DNA of 64,000 nucleotides from Prevotella sp. UBA2850 (GTDB lineage Bacteria > Bacteroidota > Bacteroidia > Bacteroidales > Bacteroidaceae). Location of the stretch: contig DEFO01000006.1 in NCBI GenBank assembly GCA_002350805.1, positions 1 to 64,000 on the forward strand, in the 5' to 3' direction. A program made the translations under genes and the position numbers. Shown here in pieces: positions 44,092-53,602 of this stretch. Every line of letters starts with the position of its first letter. The first letter of the stretch is position 1. The notes under the pieces were generated by a model. That model saw only the letters and a list, made by a program, of their open reading frames with translations, was not told where the DNA came from and made no database searches.

Positions 44092-47000
44092 ATGGATAAG
44101 AAAATGAATTGGCTGAAATGGCCCTTGGAACATTACCCGATCACGCTGCTGCTAATTACGATATTATTTGGGATGGGTATTTACGGCATGTATGTCATGC
44201 CGAAAGACGAGTTTCCCGCATTCACCATCAGGCAGGGTGTGGTCATCGCTGTTTACCCTGGCGCAACCACCGAGGAGGTGGAAGAGCAGGTGGCTCGCCC
44301 GCTGGAGCGCTATTTGTTCACCTATGGCGAGGTCAACCGCAAGAAGACAACCACTACATCGCAGAACGGGATGTGCATGGTCTTGGTCAGATTGAACGAC
44401 GACGTGAACAACAAAGATGAGGTGTGGAGCAAGATCAAGCACGGCCTCACATTGTTCAAACAGAGCCTGCCTTCCGGTGTGCTGGCTTTGGTGGCCAACG
44501 ACGACTTCGGCAACACCTCTGCCCTGCTCATCGCCATCGAGAGTAACGAGCGTAGCTACCGCGAATTACAAGGATACACCGACCGGCTGAGCGACCGGCT
44601 GCGACGCATTCCCTCGGTGGCCAACGTGCGAATCTATGGTGAGCAGAAAGAGCAGATTTCACTCTACGTCGACCGTCAGCGCCTGCAGGCCTACGGTATT
44701 GGTCAGCAAATGCTCTTCAGCCGACTGCAGTCGCAGGGCATGACCATCATGAGCGGCAGCATCAGCGATGCCGACCAACAGACACCCATACACATTGAGC
44801 CCACGGAAAACAGCGAAGAGGAAATTGCCAACCAAATTATCTTCAGCGACCCCGTGAGCGGAAAGGTGGCAAGAGTGAGAGACGTGGCACGTGTAGTAAG
44901 AGAGTACGACAACGACGAGGGCTACATTGAGCAGGACGGCCATCCCTGTGTGCTGCTCTCGCTAGAAATGACTCCCGGAAACAACATTATACAATACGGA
45001 AGGGATGTAGACCGGGTGCTGGACGACTTCCGAGTGAGTGAACTTCCCGACGATGTCACTCTGACTCGTATTGCCGACCAGCCGAAAGTAGTGGGCAAGA
45101 GTGTGAGCGACTTCCTGCGCGATCTGCTCATCTCAATGGCTGTCATCATATTGGTCATGATGGTTCTGTTCCCCCTGAGGTCGGCCATAGTGGCATCGAT
45201 TACCATCCCCTTGAGCACATTCATCTCGGTGAGCATCATGTATTTGATGGGCATCGAGTTGAACATCGTCACCCTGGCCGCACTCATCGTGGTGTTGGGA
45301 ATGGTGGTCGACAACAGCATTGTGGTCATCGACGGCTATTTGGAGTACTTGGGCAAGGGCTTCACGCCTAAAGATGCCGCCATCGAGTCGGCCCGTCAGT
45401 ACTTCATGCCCATGATGCTGGCCACCATCTGCATCTGCATCATCTTCTATCCGCTGCTGCTCACCATGAAAGGCGGCTTCCACGATGCCCTGGAAGACTT
45501 CCCCATTACTATCACCATCAACCTGATGGTTTCTCTCATCCTGGCCGTGACAGTCATCCCGTTCCTGGAGGTGCTGATCATTAAACCCGGCAAAGTGAGC
45601 ACGGGCGGCAATGCCATCACCAAGTGGGTGCAAAGCACTTATAACCGGGTATTGGATTTCACGTTCCGCCATCCGTGGATGACCATTGGCGGAGGCATCG
45701 GCATCATTCTCCTGTCGTGCCTCATCCTGCCCACACTCAAAATCCGATTGTTCCCCTATGCCGACCGCGACCAGTTTGCCATAGAGATATTCCTTCCCGA
45801 GGGCAAGGGCATCAGCGACACCCGCATGGTGGCCGATTCGTTGCGCAAGGTCATGCAGAAAGACGAGCAAGTGCAGTGCATCACCAGCTTCATCGGCTGC
45901 TCTTCGCCAAGATTCATGACATGCTATGCGCCGCAAATGGCCGGTCGAAATTATGCTCAGTTCATCGTAAACACCACCTCGCAGAACGCCACACTTGAAC
46001 TGCTGGCAAAATACCAGCCGCAATGGAGCGAGGCGTTCCCCGATGCTTATGTCAGATTCAAGCGCTTGGACTATCTGGAGGTTCCTGAGTTGGAATACCG
46101 GTTCTATGGCGAGAACCTGGATTCATTGCACAGCCTGGCCGAAAGCATGATGGAACGCATGCGCGAGATGCCCGAACTGGAATGGGTGCATACCGACTTC
46201 CTGCAACCTCAGCCCATTATCGATGTAGAACTCGATCCGGTTGCAGCCTCTCAACTGGGCATCACCCGCACCACCGCTGCCCTGGCCTTGAGTGCCACCA
46301 CCAACGACTTGCGGGTAGGCCAGATATGGGAAGGCGACTATGAGGTGCCCATCGTGGTGAAAGACAACACAGACATGACATTCTCTGATATCGAGAACCT
46401 GGGCATCTCTTCACCCACTTCTATCATGTCGAGTGCCGCCTCTCATCTCTCACCTCTCACGTCAAATCTCTCAACCAACAGCACCATACCACTTCGCCAG
46501 GTAGCTAAAGTGCAACCCAAATGGAGCGAGAGCCGCATTATGCACCGCGGTGGCGAACGCTGTATCACCGTCACGGCCCAGTTTGCCAATGGGGTCTATG
46601 CTGCACCCGTAGAGAATCGTATAGCCGAGATCATGCAGAAAGAAATCAAACTGCCTGAAGGCGTACGATGCGAGGTGGGCGGCGAGATAGAGTACGACGC
46701 AGAGGCTCTGCCCATGGTCTTTGGCGGCATAGCTATAGCCATGGTCATCATTTTCTTCTTCCTGCTGTTCAACTTCAAGAAATACGGCATTACCACCATT
46801 TGCATAGCAGCTCTCGGACTGATGCTGCCTGGTGCGTTGATAGGTTTGGGACTGATGAACCGTACGCTGGGACTTACCTCCGTCTTTGGTCTTATCACCC
46901 TGATGGGAATGATTATGCGTAATGAGATTCTCATCTTCGAGCATGCCATCGACCTCATCAAGCAATATGTCGCCAAGCACGGCGACTGGACCGTCGACCG

Positions 47001-47232
47001 TGAGGCTTATAATGCCGCTGTGAAACAGGCTGCCTACAATGCCGGCAAACGCCGCATGGTGCCCATCTTCCTTACTACAGCCACCACAGCCGTGGGTGTG
47101 GTGCCGATGATCATTGCCCAATCGTCGTTCTGGATGCCTGTCGGTATAACCATTTTTGCCGGTGGCATTGGCTCGCTCATCATGGTCGTCTCCATGTTGC
47201 CTGTCATCTATTGGAAAGTAAACCTGAAGTAA
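44092..47232 (+). CDS. RND efflux pump, inner-membrane permease
   Basis: Proton-driven efflux transporter of the AcrB/hydrophobe-amphiphile exporter superfamily, 1046 residues, with twelve membrane helices and two large periplasmic loops. Motifs: AVYPGATTEEVEEQVARPLE near the N-terminus, VVLGMVVDNSIVVIDG in helix 4 (conserved Asp of the proton relay) and GLITLMGMIMRNEILIFEHA in the second half. Residues about 773-798 are a Ser/Thr/Leu-rich stretch (PTSIMSSAASHLSPLTSNLS, then TNST) that looks like an insertion; the coding DNA there resembles intergenic CTCTCA repeats. Substrate unknown (drugs, bile salts or fatty acids are typical). Confidence 0.95.
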   Translation: MDKKMNWLKWPLEHYPITLLLITILFGMGIYGMYVMPKDEFPAFTIRQGVVIAVYPGATTEEVEEQVARPLERYLFTYGEVNRKKTTTTSQNGMCMVLVRLNDDVNNKDEVWSKIKHGLTLFKQSLPSGVLALVANDDFGNTSALLIAIESNERSYRELQGYTDRLSDRLRRIPSVANVRIYGEQKEQISLYVDRQRLQAYGIGQQMLFSRLQSQGMTIMSGSISDADQQTPIHIEPTENSEEEIANQIIFSDPVSGKVARVRDVARVVREYDNDEGYIEQDGHPCVLLSLEMTPGNNIIQYGRDVDRVLDDFRVSELPDDVTLTRIADQPKVVGKSVSDFLRDLLISMAVIILVMMVLFPLRSAIVASITIPLSTFISVSIMYLMGIELNIVTLAALIVVLGMVVDNSIVVIDGYLEYLGKGFTPKDAAIESARQYFMPMMLATICICIIFYPLLLTMKGGFHDALEDFPITITINLMVSLILAVTVIPFLEVLIIKPGKVSTGGNAITKWVQSTYNRVLDFTFRHPWMTIGGGIGIILLSCLILPTLKIRLFPYADRDQFAIEIFLPEGKGISDTRMVADSLRKVMQKDEQVQCITSFIGCSSPRFMTCYAPQMAGRNYAQFIVNTTSQNATLELLAKYQPQWSEAFPDAYVRFKRLDYLEVPELEYRFYGENLDSLHSLAESMMERMREMPELEWVHTDFLQPQPIIDVELDPVAASQLGITRTTAALALSATTNDLRVGQIWEGDYEVPIVVKDNTDMTFSDIENLGISSPTSIMSSAASHLSPLTSNLSTNSTIPLRQVAKVQPKWSESRIMHRGGERCITVTAQFANGVYAAPVENRIAEIMQKEIKLPEGVRCEVGGEIEYDAEALPMVFGGIAIAMVIIFFFLLFNFKKYGITTICIAALGLMLPGALIGLGLMNRTLGLTSVFGLITLMGMIMRNEILIFEHAIDLIKQYVAKHGDWTVDREAYNAAVKQAAYNAGKRRMVPIFLTTATTAVGVVPMIIAQSSFWMPVGITIFAGGIGSLIMVVSMLPVIYWKVNLK

Positions 47233-47274
47233 ATTGAGGATTGAGAATTGAAATTTGAGGATTGAGAATTGAAA
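47233..47274 (+). repeat. 21-base tandem duplication between pump and channel genes
   Basis: Two copies, 47233-47253 and 47254-47274, of ATTGAGGATTGAGAATTGAA then A, starting directly behind the pump's TAA. They fill almost the whole spacer before the TolC-type gene. Confidence 0.8.
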
Positions 47275-47285
47275 ATGAAATCATC

Positions 47286-48641
47286 ATGAATAGAAGAATA
47301 TTTCTTATCATCAGTATCGTGTTTAGCGCCTTGGCCGCAACGGCCCAGTCCGCCTTCACCCTGGCACAGCTGCAGGATTCAGCCATTCAGCACAACATCG
47401 CCATTCGCAATGCCCGCAACGGTATTGCCGCCGCCGAGGAGCAGCGCAAGGAGGCTTTTACCAAGTACTTTGCCAATATCAGCGGTACGGGTGCATGGTT
47501 CAATGCCAACAAGGGAATGGCAAAGATGGACATGAATCCTTCTGAAATGTTGCCTGAGTCGCTATTGCCAGTCATGGCCCAGTCGCTGCCTGCCGAGATG
47601 CTGGCCTCGCTGAATAGTCCCATCAGCATGACGATGATGAAGAACGGCACCATCGCAGGTGTCAATGCCATACAGCCTGTCTTTGCCGGCGGACAAATCG
47701 TCAATGGCAACAAGTTGGCAAAAGTGGCCGAAGAGGCAAGTCATCTGCAATTGCATCTGTCGGAGAATGAAGTCGAGAAGACCACCGCACAATACTACTG
47801 GCAACTGGTGTCGCTGCAGGAGAAGATGAAAACCATCGCTGCCGTCGAGGCGTTGCTCAATGATATTCACAAAGACGTCGATGTGGCAGTGCGTGCTGGT
47901 GTGGCCATGCGCAACGACCTACTGCAAGTGCAACTCCGACAGAACGACGTTGAGAGCCAGCGACTCAAGCTGAGGAATGGCATCTCGCTGATGAAACTAC
48001 TCATGGCACAGTATTGCGGACTGCGCGACACTTCTTTCTCCATTGCACCCGTGGCCGATTTCTCAGAGCAACTGCCACCGTCACCCCTGACAGAGACCGA
48101 CAAGCAGAACTCGCTGATGCGCCTGTCGGAATACCAGCTGCTGGGCAAACAGGTTGACGCTGCCGCATTACAAAAGAAGATGGCCATCGGCCAGAACCTG
48201 CCCTCGCTGGCTGTAGGAGCCGGTTACAACTACCATAACATGCTAGGCAACGACCGCACATTTGCCATGGTGTTTGCCACGGTCAGTGTACCTATAAGCG
48301 ACTGGTGGGGCGGTTCTCATGCGGTGAAACGCAAGAAGATAGAGTATCAGCAGGCTGTCGACGAACAAAACGACAAAGCTGAGATGCTCAAGATTCGTAT
48401 GCAGAAAGCATGGAATGATGTCAGTGAGGCATGCCTGCAACTCTCGATAGCTCGCCGCAGCATCGAACAGGCTGAGGAGAACCTGCGACTGAACCGTAAC
48501 CAATATCAGGCAGGCATCTCCAAAATGTCCGACTTGCTGGAGGCACAACTGCTCTATCAGCAAGCCCTCGACCGACGTACCGACGCTTATGCCGACTATC
48601 AAAACCGCCTGCTGGAATACAGGCAAACCGTGGGAATGTAG
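47286..48641 (+). CDS. TolC-family outer membrane efflux channel
   Basis: Outer-membrane exit duct of the tripartite pump. It has 451 residues from the ATG at 47286, with signal peptide MNRRIFLIISIVFSALAATA (1-20) and two long coiled-coil helical hairpins (AIRNARNGIAAAEEQRKEAF and QAEENLRLNRNQYQAGISKM) typical of TolC repeats. An in-frame ATG 24 bases earlier is less likely because it precedes the signal peptide. Third gene of the efflux operon. Its stop TAG directly abuts the stop of the convergent transglutaminase-like gene. Confidence 0.93.
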   Translation: MNRRIFLIISIVFSALAATAQSAFTLAQLQDSAIQHNIAIRNARNGIAAAEEQRKEAFTKYFANISGTGAWFNANKGMAKMDMNPSEMLPESLLPVMAQSLPAEMLASLNSPISMTMMKNGTIAGVNAIQPVFAGGQIVNGNKLAKVAEEASHLQLHLSENEVEKTTAQYYWQLVSLQEKMKTIAAVEALLNDIHKDVDVAVRAGVAMRNDLLQVQLRQNDVESQRLKLRNGISLMKLLMAQYCGLRDTSFSIAPVADFSEQLPPSPLTETDKQNSLMRLSEYQLLGKQVDAAALQKKMAIGQNLPSLAVGAGYNYHNMLGNDRTFAMVFATVSVPISDWWGGSHAVKRKKIEYQQAVDEQNDKAEMLKIRMQKAWNDVSEACLQLSIARRSIEQAEENLRLNRNQYQAGISKMSDLLEAQLLYQQALDRRTDAYADYQNRLLEYRQTVGM

Positions 48642-51149
48642 CTATTTCAGTTTCTTGATCACCCTTTCCATCTGTTCTCCCAGTCCGATGGTATAGCCCT
48701 GCGAAGAGAACACCACGCGGTTGAACGTATCTGCAACTACGAAAATGGGCAGCAACTGATCGTTCTGCAACTTCATCTGCTGAACTATCTGCCGACGAAT
48801 CCGACAGTCCTTGTCTACACCGAAAATGGTATTCTCGGGCAGTTGCACATCGTTGGTCTCATGGAACTTCCGTGCTTCCGCCTTGCTCTCGAAAAGCAGC
48901 AGCAAGGGACGGCCCCACGCGTTGAAGGTGTCACGAACCTTAGCAATGTCACGAAGGGCATGGTTGGTAGGCTCCTGCCCTACCCCGACGAGTCCCACAA
49001 CGAAATAGCCACGCCCCGTTTGCGAGAGAATGCTTACTTCCTGCTGATCTTTCTGGAACTTACTCTCCGAGTCGAAGGAGCCTATCACGGCTACATCGTC
49101 GCTGCTCTGGCGCAGATGGAGCGGAAGAATAGTCGTTTTACCAGCCCTGACATTAAACGTCTGATGGGTGGCCAGCACGCTGCCGTTAGCCATTCTCGTG
49201 CCCGTAACCAGCAGATAGGTTCCGGCATCGAGTTGAGTGCCCTCCTTGAAGGTCGATGCCCAGCTCACTCCGCCTCCCATATCCACTTGTCCTTCGTCGA
49301 AGTTCAGCAGACGAGCCGTACCGTCGACGATGCGCGAGAGTGTGAAGTGGCTGTAGTACTTGGGGTTCTCGAAATAGGGCGTTGGCTCATAGCGCAGCAC
49401 CAGCGTACCCGTAGGAGCAGCTGTTTGGCGGCTGGCATCAAAATCCACATCCACCCACTGTCCGTTTTCCTCATATTGCACTTTCGACGTCACCACGTCT
49501 TTCCGGGCCTTGATATCGAGGCTTCTGGCAATGGCTACAAACAAAATGTCGCGCGAGCGCACATCCGTCAGCCGTGTACGCAAGGCAGAGAGTGGCGACT
49601 GAGCGATGCGCAGTGCTTTCGTATCGCTGCTCACCTTGATGTTTTGTTTCATCCACTCCACCAATGCGGCGGGATGCTGGCGGAACATGTCTGCCGTCGG
49701 CTGGTCGAAGGCGCTGGCAATGGCCTGCTTGTAAGGCAACAGCAATGGCTCATCTTCCACGCGCACCTCCAGCTGGCGCGTATCTGCCCAATAGCAGTCC
49801 TCCAGATAGTCGGTGGTAATGTCGGTAAAGTCTTTGTCCGACAGCGTACTGAGTATGCCGAAAGCTCGTTCCTCGTCATCGTGGTGTCGGTTGATAAAGT
49901 CGAGGATGACTGGCCAGTTGGCTCGGGCTTTATTCAGGCAGGCATCTGTCTTACTGTCCACGGAAAGGTTCATAAATGCCCTGCGCATATAGTCGTGCCG
50001 GATGGAATCCTCACGGGCAAACCGCCATTTGTTTTGTGCTTGCAGGGCGTCACTCACTTGTGGCATCACCACATGCTCGGCTGGTGGAACGATATCCAGC
50101 TCGTGCACCTCGAATGCCGTCTGTTTCTGGTCACCCTTGGCATCTCGGTCGAGCGTGATGGCGACCGTTTTGTCCTTGCCGAACGACACCTTACGGAAGC
50201 CATACCGTCCGTCTTTCGATGCCCACACCACCATGTCGCCCTTGCCTGCGGTGAGGAACGTGCGACCCTCAGCATTGGTGTATTTGGTAACTGCCGTATA
50301 GAACTCGGCGTAGTTATAGATCTTGAAATCCACTCGGGCTTTCTCTACGGGCCTGCCTTTCGCATCGTTCACCACAAAGTCGATGCGGGCAGTAGAGGCA
50401 TAGTTATCGATGACATTTATTTCCGTAAAGTTATTCGTGCGAAGTATCACCTCCTCTGGTCCGTTGTAGTCGCCGAAGGCCCTCGTATGCATCAGCAGCG
50501 CCCTCGAGGCAGGCGCATTAAACCATCCCAGGTTCAGCACAGCCTCGGGCTCACAGGCTCCCATGAAATACCATTTGCCGTCGGCCCAAGCCTCTACCCA
50601 CGCATGATTGTCGTCGGTATGCGCCCAGCGAGGCGTATACACCTGGCGAGCAGGAATGCCAATGGCGCGCAGGGCTGCCACCGTAAAAGTGCTCTCCTCG
50701 CCGCACCGTCCTATGGCATTGCGTAGCGTCGTCAGCGGACTGGTCGTACGGGCGTCTGATGGCTGATAGCTCACATGCTCGTGGCACCAGTGGTTCACCT
50801 CGAGAATCGCCTCCTGCATGGTCATTCCCCTCACGCGCTCCTTCAAGATGGCATAGAACTCCATGCGCGAGCGGTCGAGGCTCTCGTTGTTCACTCGCAC
50901 CGGCAGTACGAAATGGCGGAACAACAACTCGGGAACCTGACGCCCCCAGCTCATCTCCTCACGGGCTGTAAAACTGCTATGCACATTCTCCTCAAAGAAC
51001 GACCGTGGATAGTCGGTCTGGTCGGCCAATGGCATATAACGGTAGAGAAACTCCACGGCCTCTTGCTCGGTCATGGGTTTCAGATTGTCGGCAACGGCGA
51101 TGGCTGCAATGGCCAGCACCATCATCATCATACATATTCTTTTCTTCAT
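48642..51149 (-). CDS. Large exported transglutaminase-like protein
   Basis: An 835-residue protein from the ATG at 51149, with signal peptide MKKRICMMMMVLAIAAIAVA (1-20). The transglutaminase-like papain-fold core is at about 105-205: catalytic Cys149 in GRCGEEST, His182 in DDNHAWVEAW, with an acidic residue following in FMGACEPE. Such domains act as proteases or amidases of peptides or peptidoglycan. Beyond it are a beta-sandwich-like stretch (about 245-340), a long helical middle, and a C-terminal region resembling a thioredoxin-like fold without a CxxC motif. The specific substrate is unknown. Single gene, convergent with the efflux operon. Confidence 0.85.
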   Translation of the reverse strand: MKKRICMMMMVLAIAAIAVADNLKPMTEQEAVEFLYRYMPLADQTDYPRSFFEENVHSSFTAREEMSWGRQVPELLFRHFVLPVRVNNESLDRSRMEFYAILKERVRGMTMQEAILEVNHWCHEHVSYQPSDARTTSPLTTLRNAIGRCGEESTFTVAALRAIGIPARQVYTPRWAHTDDNHAWVEAWADGKWYFMGACEPEAVLNLGWFNAPASRALLMHTRAFGDYNGPEEVILRTNNFTEINVIDNYASTARIDFVVNDAKGRPVEKARVDFKIYNYAEFYTAVTKYTNAEGRTFLTAGKGDMVVWASKDGRYGFRKVSFGKDKTVAITLDRDAKGDQKQTAFEVHELDIVPPAEHVVMPQVSDALQAQNKWRFAREDSIRHDYMRRAFMNLSVDSKTDACLNKARANWPVILDFINRHHDDEERAFGILSTLSDKDFTDITTDYLEDCYWADTRQLEVRVEDEPLLLPYKQAIASAFDQPTADMFRQHPAALVEWMKQNIKVSSDTKALRIAQSPLSALRTRLTDVRSRDILFVAIARSLDIKARKDVVTSKVQYEENGQWVDVDFDASRQTAAPTGTLVLRYEPTPYFENPKYYSHFTLSRIVDGTARLLNFDEGQVDMGGGVSWASTFKEGTQLDAGTYLLVTGTRMANGSVLATHQTFNVRAGKTTILPLHLRQSSDDVAVIGSFDSESKFQKDQQEVSILSQTGRGYFVVGLVGVGQEPTNHALRDIAKVRDTFNAWGRPLLLLFESKAEARKFHETNDVQLPENTIFGVDKDCRIRRQIVQQMKLQNDQLLPIFVVADTFNRVVFSSQGYTIGLGEQMERVIKKLK

Positions 51150-51216
51150 ATATACTTCTTCACACTTAAAATACAAAGTTAAGGCACGTCGCGCGTTCAA
51201 GACTCATAAGGCAAGG

Positions 51217-51990
51217 CTATTGTCTGAAGGCTTTCAATTTCTCTATCGTCTCTCTCACCCGCCTGGCGGTAGTCAGGTTGAGAGCACACTCGTCGGCACC
51301 GGGACGACCCATATAAATAGCAGGGTTGAAATAACGGGAGTGGCTGGGCACGCTCTCACGGGCAGAGAAATGAAACTCCTTGATGCCTGTTTCCTGCTGA
51401 ATGCGCACAATGTTCTGTTCGTTTACACCGCAACCAGCCATGATGACAATCCTATCGCCCGCCCGTTGCTGAAGTTCTCGCAACAAAGGGATACCCTGCT
51501 CGGCATTCGGTTGCTGTCCTGACGTGAGAATACGGTCGAAGCCCAGTCCGATGATATCCTCCAGCGCCTCCATCGGCTGTCGGCAGCGGTCGAAGGCACG
51601 GTGGAAGGTGACACTCATGCCCTCTGCCCGCGACATCAAAAGGGCATTCGCCTCACGGTCAATGTCGCCGTCGGCTGTCAGACACCCCAGCACCACACCG
51701 TCGCACCCTAATTGGCGCGCCATGTCGATGTCGGCAGCCATCCGCTCCAGTTCCAGCGACGTATAGACGAAGTCGCCCCCACGGGGTCTGATAATCACAT
51801 GCAGGCGAGTTGTCTTGAGCAGTTTCCTGGCAATCAGTATCTCTCCGTAAGAAGGCGTTGTGCCTCCCTCGGGAATACCGGCACACAGTTCCACGCGGTC
51901 GGCTCCGCCCTGCTGTGCGGCCAGACAGCTCTCCACACCGTTAGCACATATCTCAAATTGAAATCTTTTGTCTTGCATTTGTTTTTCCAT
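51217..51990 (-). CDS. cutC: CutC-family protein
   Basis: TIM-barrel protein of 257 residues with the family start FEICANGVESCLAAQQGGAD followed by RVELCAGIPEGGTTPSYG, and later VIIRPRGGDFVY and LTSGQQPNAEQG. Historically linked to copper homeostasis; the biochemical activity is not established. Two in-frame ATGs (51990 and 51978) are possible starts. Single gene, divergent from an EamA transporter. Confidence 0.92.
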   Translation of the reverse strand: MEKQMQDKRFQFEICANGVESCLAAQQGGADRVELCAGIPEGGTTPSYGEILIARKLLKTTRLHVIIRPRGGDFVYTSLELERMAADIDMARQLGCDGVVLGCLTADGDIDREANALLMSRAEGMSVTFHRAFDRCRQPMEALEDIIGLGFDRILTSGQQPNAEQGIPLLRELQQRAGDRIVIMAGCGVNEQNIVRIQQETGIKEFHFSARESVPSHSRYFNPAIYMGRPGADECALNLTTARRVRETIEKLKAFRQ

Positions 51991-52008
51991 TACAACAGGT
52001 TATCCCTG

Positions 52009-52038
52009 CAAAGATAAGAAAAAAAACGAAAAGAACAA
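52009..52038 (-). promoter_or_regulatory. cutC promoter, TTG-N19-TATCTTTG
   Basis: Minus-strand TATCTTTG (52009-52016) with ATTG 19 bases upstream (CAAT at 52036), 18 bases before the first ATG. Confidence 0.6.
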
Positions 52039-52089
52039 TACAGCCATCAGAAAAAATATGTCACACCGATGACGCTATGGCACTCCGTT

Positions 52090-52121
52090 TTTGGTGGATT
52101 GCAGAATAATCCGTAACTTTG
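52090..52121 (+). promoter_or_regulatory. EamA transporter promoter, TTTG-N20-TAACTTTG
   Basis: TTTG (52090-52093), a 20-base spacer and TAACTTTG (52114-52121): full consensus. It rules out the in-frame TTG at 52119 as a start, since that codon is part of the -7 box. Confidence 0.8.
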
Positions 52122-52142
52122 CATCCCACACTTAAAACAAAA

Positions 52143-53033
52143 ATGAAACAATCGACGCTGATATATCATCTGACCGCCTTTCTGGTGGTGGCTATCTGGG
52201 GCAGCACCTTCGTATGCACCAAGATTCTCCTGGTGAACGGTCTGACAGCCGCACAGATATTCACCTTGCGTTTCATCATTGCCTATGTGCTGCTACTGGC
52301 CTTCTCGCTCACCCGGCGTTCGTTCCGCTGCTGGGCTGACACGTGGCGCGATGAGCTTATCATGGCTGCCCTGGGACTCACCGGCGGCACGCTCTACTTC
52401 CTGACTGAGAACTCTGCCATGAACTACACCACGACCACCAACACGTCGCTCATCGTGTGCTGCTGTCCGTTGTTCGCCTCGTTGCTCATCGGATGGTTCT
52501 ATCGTTCCGAGCGCATGCGCCCTGTCCAGGTGGCAGGCACGCTCATGGCTGTGATGGGTGTGACCGCCGTGGTGCTCAACGGCCGTTTCGTGCTCCATCT
52601 CTCACCCTTGGGCGACGCACTGGCGTTGGGCGCCAACCTGTGCTGGGCAGTCTATTCGTTGCTGATGATTCCCGCCAACAAGCGCTACGATGCGGTGTTC
52701 ATCACCCGTAAGGTGTTCTTCTACGGCCTGCTGTTCATGATTCCCTATTTCCTTCTCTTCCCCGAGACACCGGCGCTCAGCGTGCTCCGTCGCGGCGACA
52801 TCCTGCTCAACCTGTTCTTCCTCGGCAGCATCGCCTCAATGGCCTGTTTCCTGGCGTGGACGTGGGTGATGCACAAGCTCGGCGCCATCGTGGCCACCAA
52901 CTATGTCTACCTGAATCCGCTTGTAACGATTCTCTTCGCCTGGTGGATTCTCAGCGAGCAGATCACCGTCTGGTTCCTCGTGGGCACGGTGTTGATTCTG
53001 CTGGGTATGTATCTGGCTGACAAGAAGAAATGA
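52143..53033 (+). CDS. EamA/DMT-family transporter
   Basis: Inner-membrane drug/metabolite transporter of 296 residues with ten helices in two EamA repeats. The first begins LTAFLVVAIWGSTFVCTKIL, the second LGDALALGANLCWAVYSLLM; ending GTVLILLGMYLADKKK with a basic tail. Substrate unknown (amino acids, nucleotides or waste metabolites in the family). Single gene. Convergent with the arabinose/pentose-phosphate operon, whose terminator lies in the gap. Confidence 0.92.
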   Translation: MKQSTLIYHLTAFLVVAIWGSTFVCTKILLVNGLTAAQIFTLRFIIAYVLLLAFSLTRRSFRCWADTWRDELIMAALGLTGGTLYFLTENSAMNYTTTTNTSLIVCCCPLFASLLIGWFYRSERMRPVQVAGTLMAVMGVTAVVLNGRFVLHLSPLGDALALGANLCWAVYSLLMIPANKRYDAVFITRKVFFYGLLFMIPYFLLFPETPALSVLRRGDILLNLFFLGSIASMACFLAWTWVMHKLGAIVATNYVYLNPLVTILFAWWILSEQITVWFLVGTVLILLGMYLADKKK

Positions 53034-53070
53034 TATAGCCCTGCCGTTGATGGTGCCATTCTTTCCCCCT

Positions 53071-53116
53071 AAAAGAAAAAGTGACAAATGGGATGGATTC
53101 ATCGCACTTGTCACTT
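53071..53116 (-). terminator. Terminator of the arabinose/pentose-phosphate gene run
   Basis: AAGTGACAAATG (53079-53090) and CACTTGTCACTT (53105-53116) form a 12-bp stem with one G-U pair and a 14-base loop. On the minus strand TTTTTCTTTT (53071-53080) follows, as expected for intrinsic termination after rpiB. Confidence 0.8.
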
Positions 53117-53161
53117 CTTGATAATAATCTGATGTTGCTCAACGACTGAGCAGGAAACAAA

Positions 53162-53602
53162 CTACTTCACGGGTATTTTGTCGATGCGGCGCTGGTGGCG
53201 TCCACCCTCGAAGTCGGTGGCAAAATACTCGTCCATGATGGCGCGTGCGGTCTCCTCGCTGATGAAGCGGCCAGGCATGACGAGCACGTTGGCATCGTTG
53301 TGCTGGCGGATGAGGTGGGCAATCTCAGGAATCCAAGCCAGTCCGGCACGGATGCTCTGGTGCTTGTTGAGGGTCATGCTGATGCCCTCGCCACTGCCGC
53401 AGATAGCAATGCCGGGATATACCTCGCCACGCTCAATGCCCTCGGCCAGGGCATGACCAAAGTCGCTATAGTCGCACGACTCTTCGGTGTACGTGCCATA
53501 GTCCTTATAGGCCATTCCCTTCTCGTCGAGGTATTGCTTCACGAATTGTTTTAAGGCAAAGCCAGCATGATCGCTGGCAATGCCTATGGTCTTCACTTCC
53601 AT
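53162..53602 (-). CDS. rpiB: Ribose 5-phosphate isomerase B
   Basis: Interconverts ribose 5-phosphate and ribulose 5-phosphate. It has 146 residues of the RpiB/LacAB fold: IGIASDHAGFALKQFVKQYL at the N-terminus, EVYPGIAICGSGEGISMTLN with the catalytic Cys, and LVMPGRFISEETARAIMDEY. Start and transketolase stop are adjacent with no spacer, so translation is coupled. Last gene of the arabinose run. Confidence 0.95.
   Translation of the reverse strand: MEVKTIGIASDHAGFALKQFVKQYLDEKGMAYKDYGTYTEESCDYSDFGHALAEGIERGEVYPGIAICGSGEGISMTLNKHQSIRAGLAWIPEIAHLIRQHNDANVLVMPGRFISEETARAIMDEYFATDFEGGRHQRRIDKIPVK

Noticed and set aside
48843..50726. 627-codon plus-strand frame opposite the transglutaminase-like gene, and similar long antisense frames at 9679-11133, 54143-55663, 59012-60619 and 62235-63707
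   Set aside because: All are mirror frames of well-recognised genes with no family features of their own.
52119..52142. TTG start of the EamA transporter
   Set aside because: The TTG is part of the -7 element of a full-consensus promoter; the ATG at 52143 begins the first membrane helix region.
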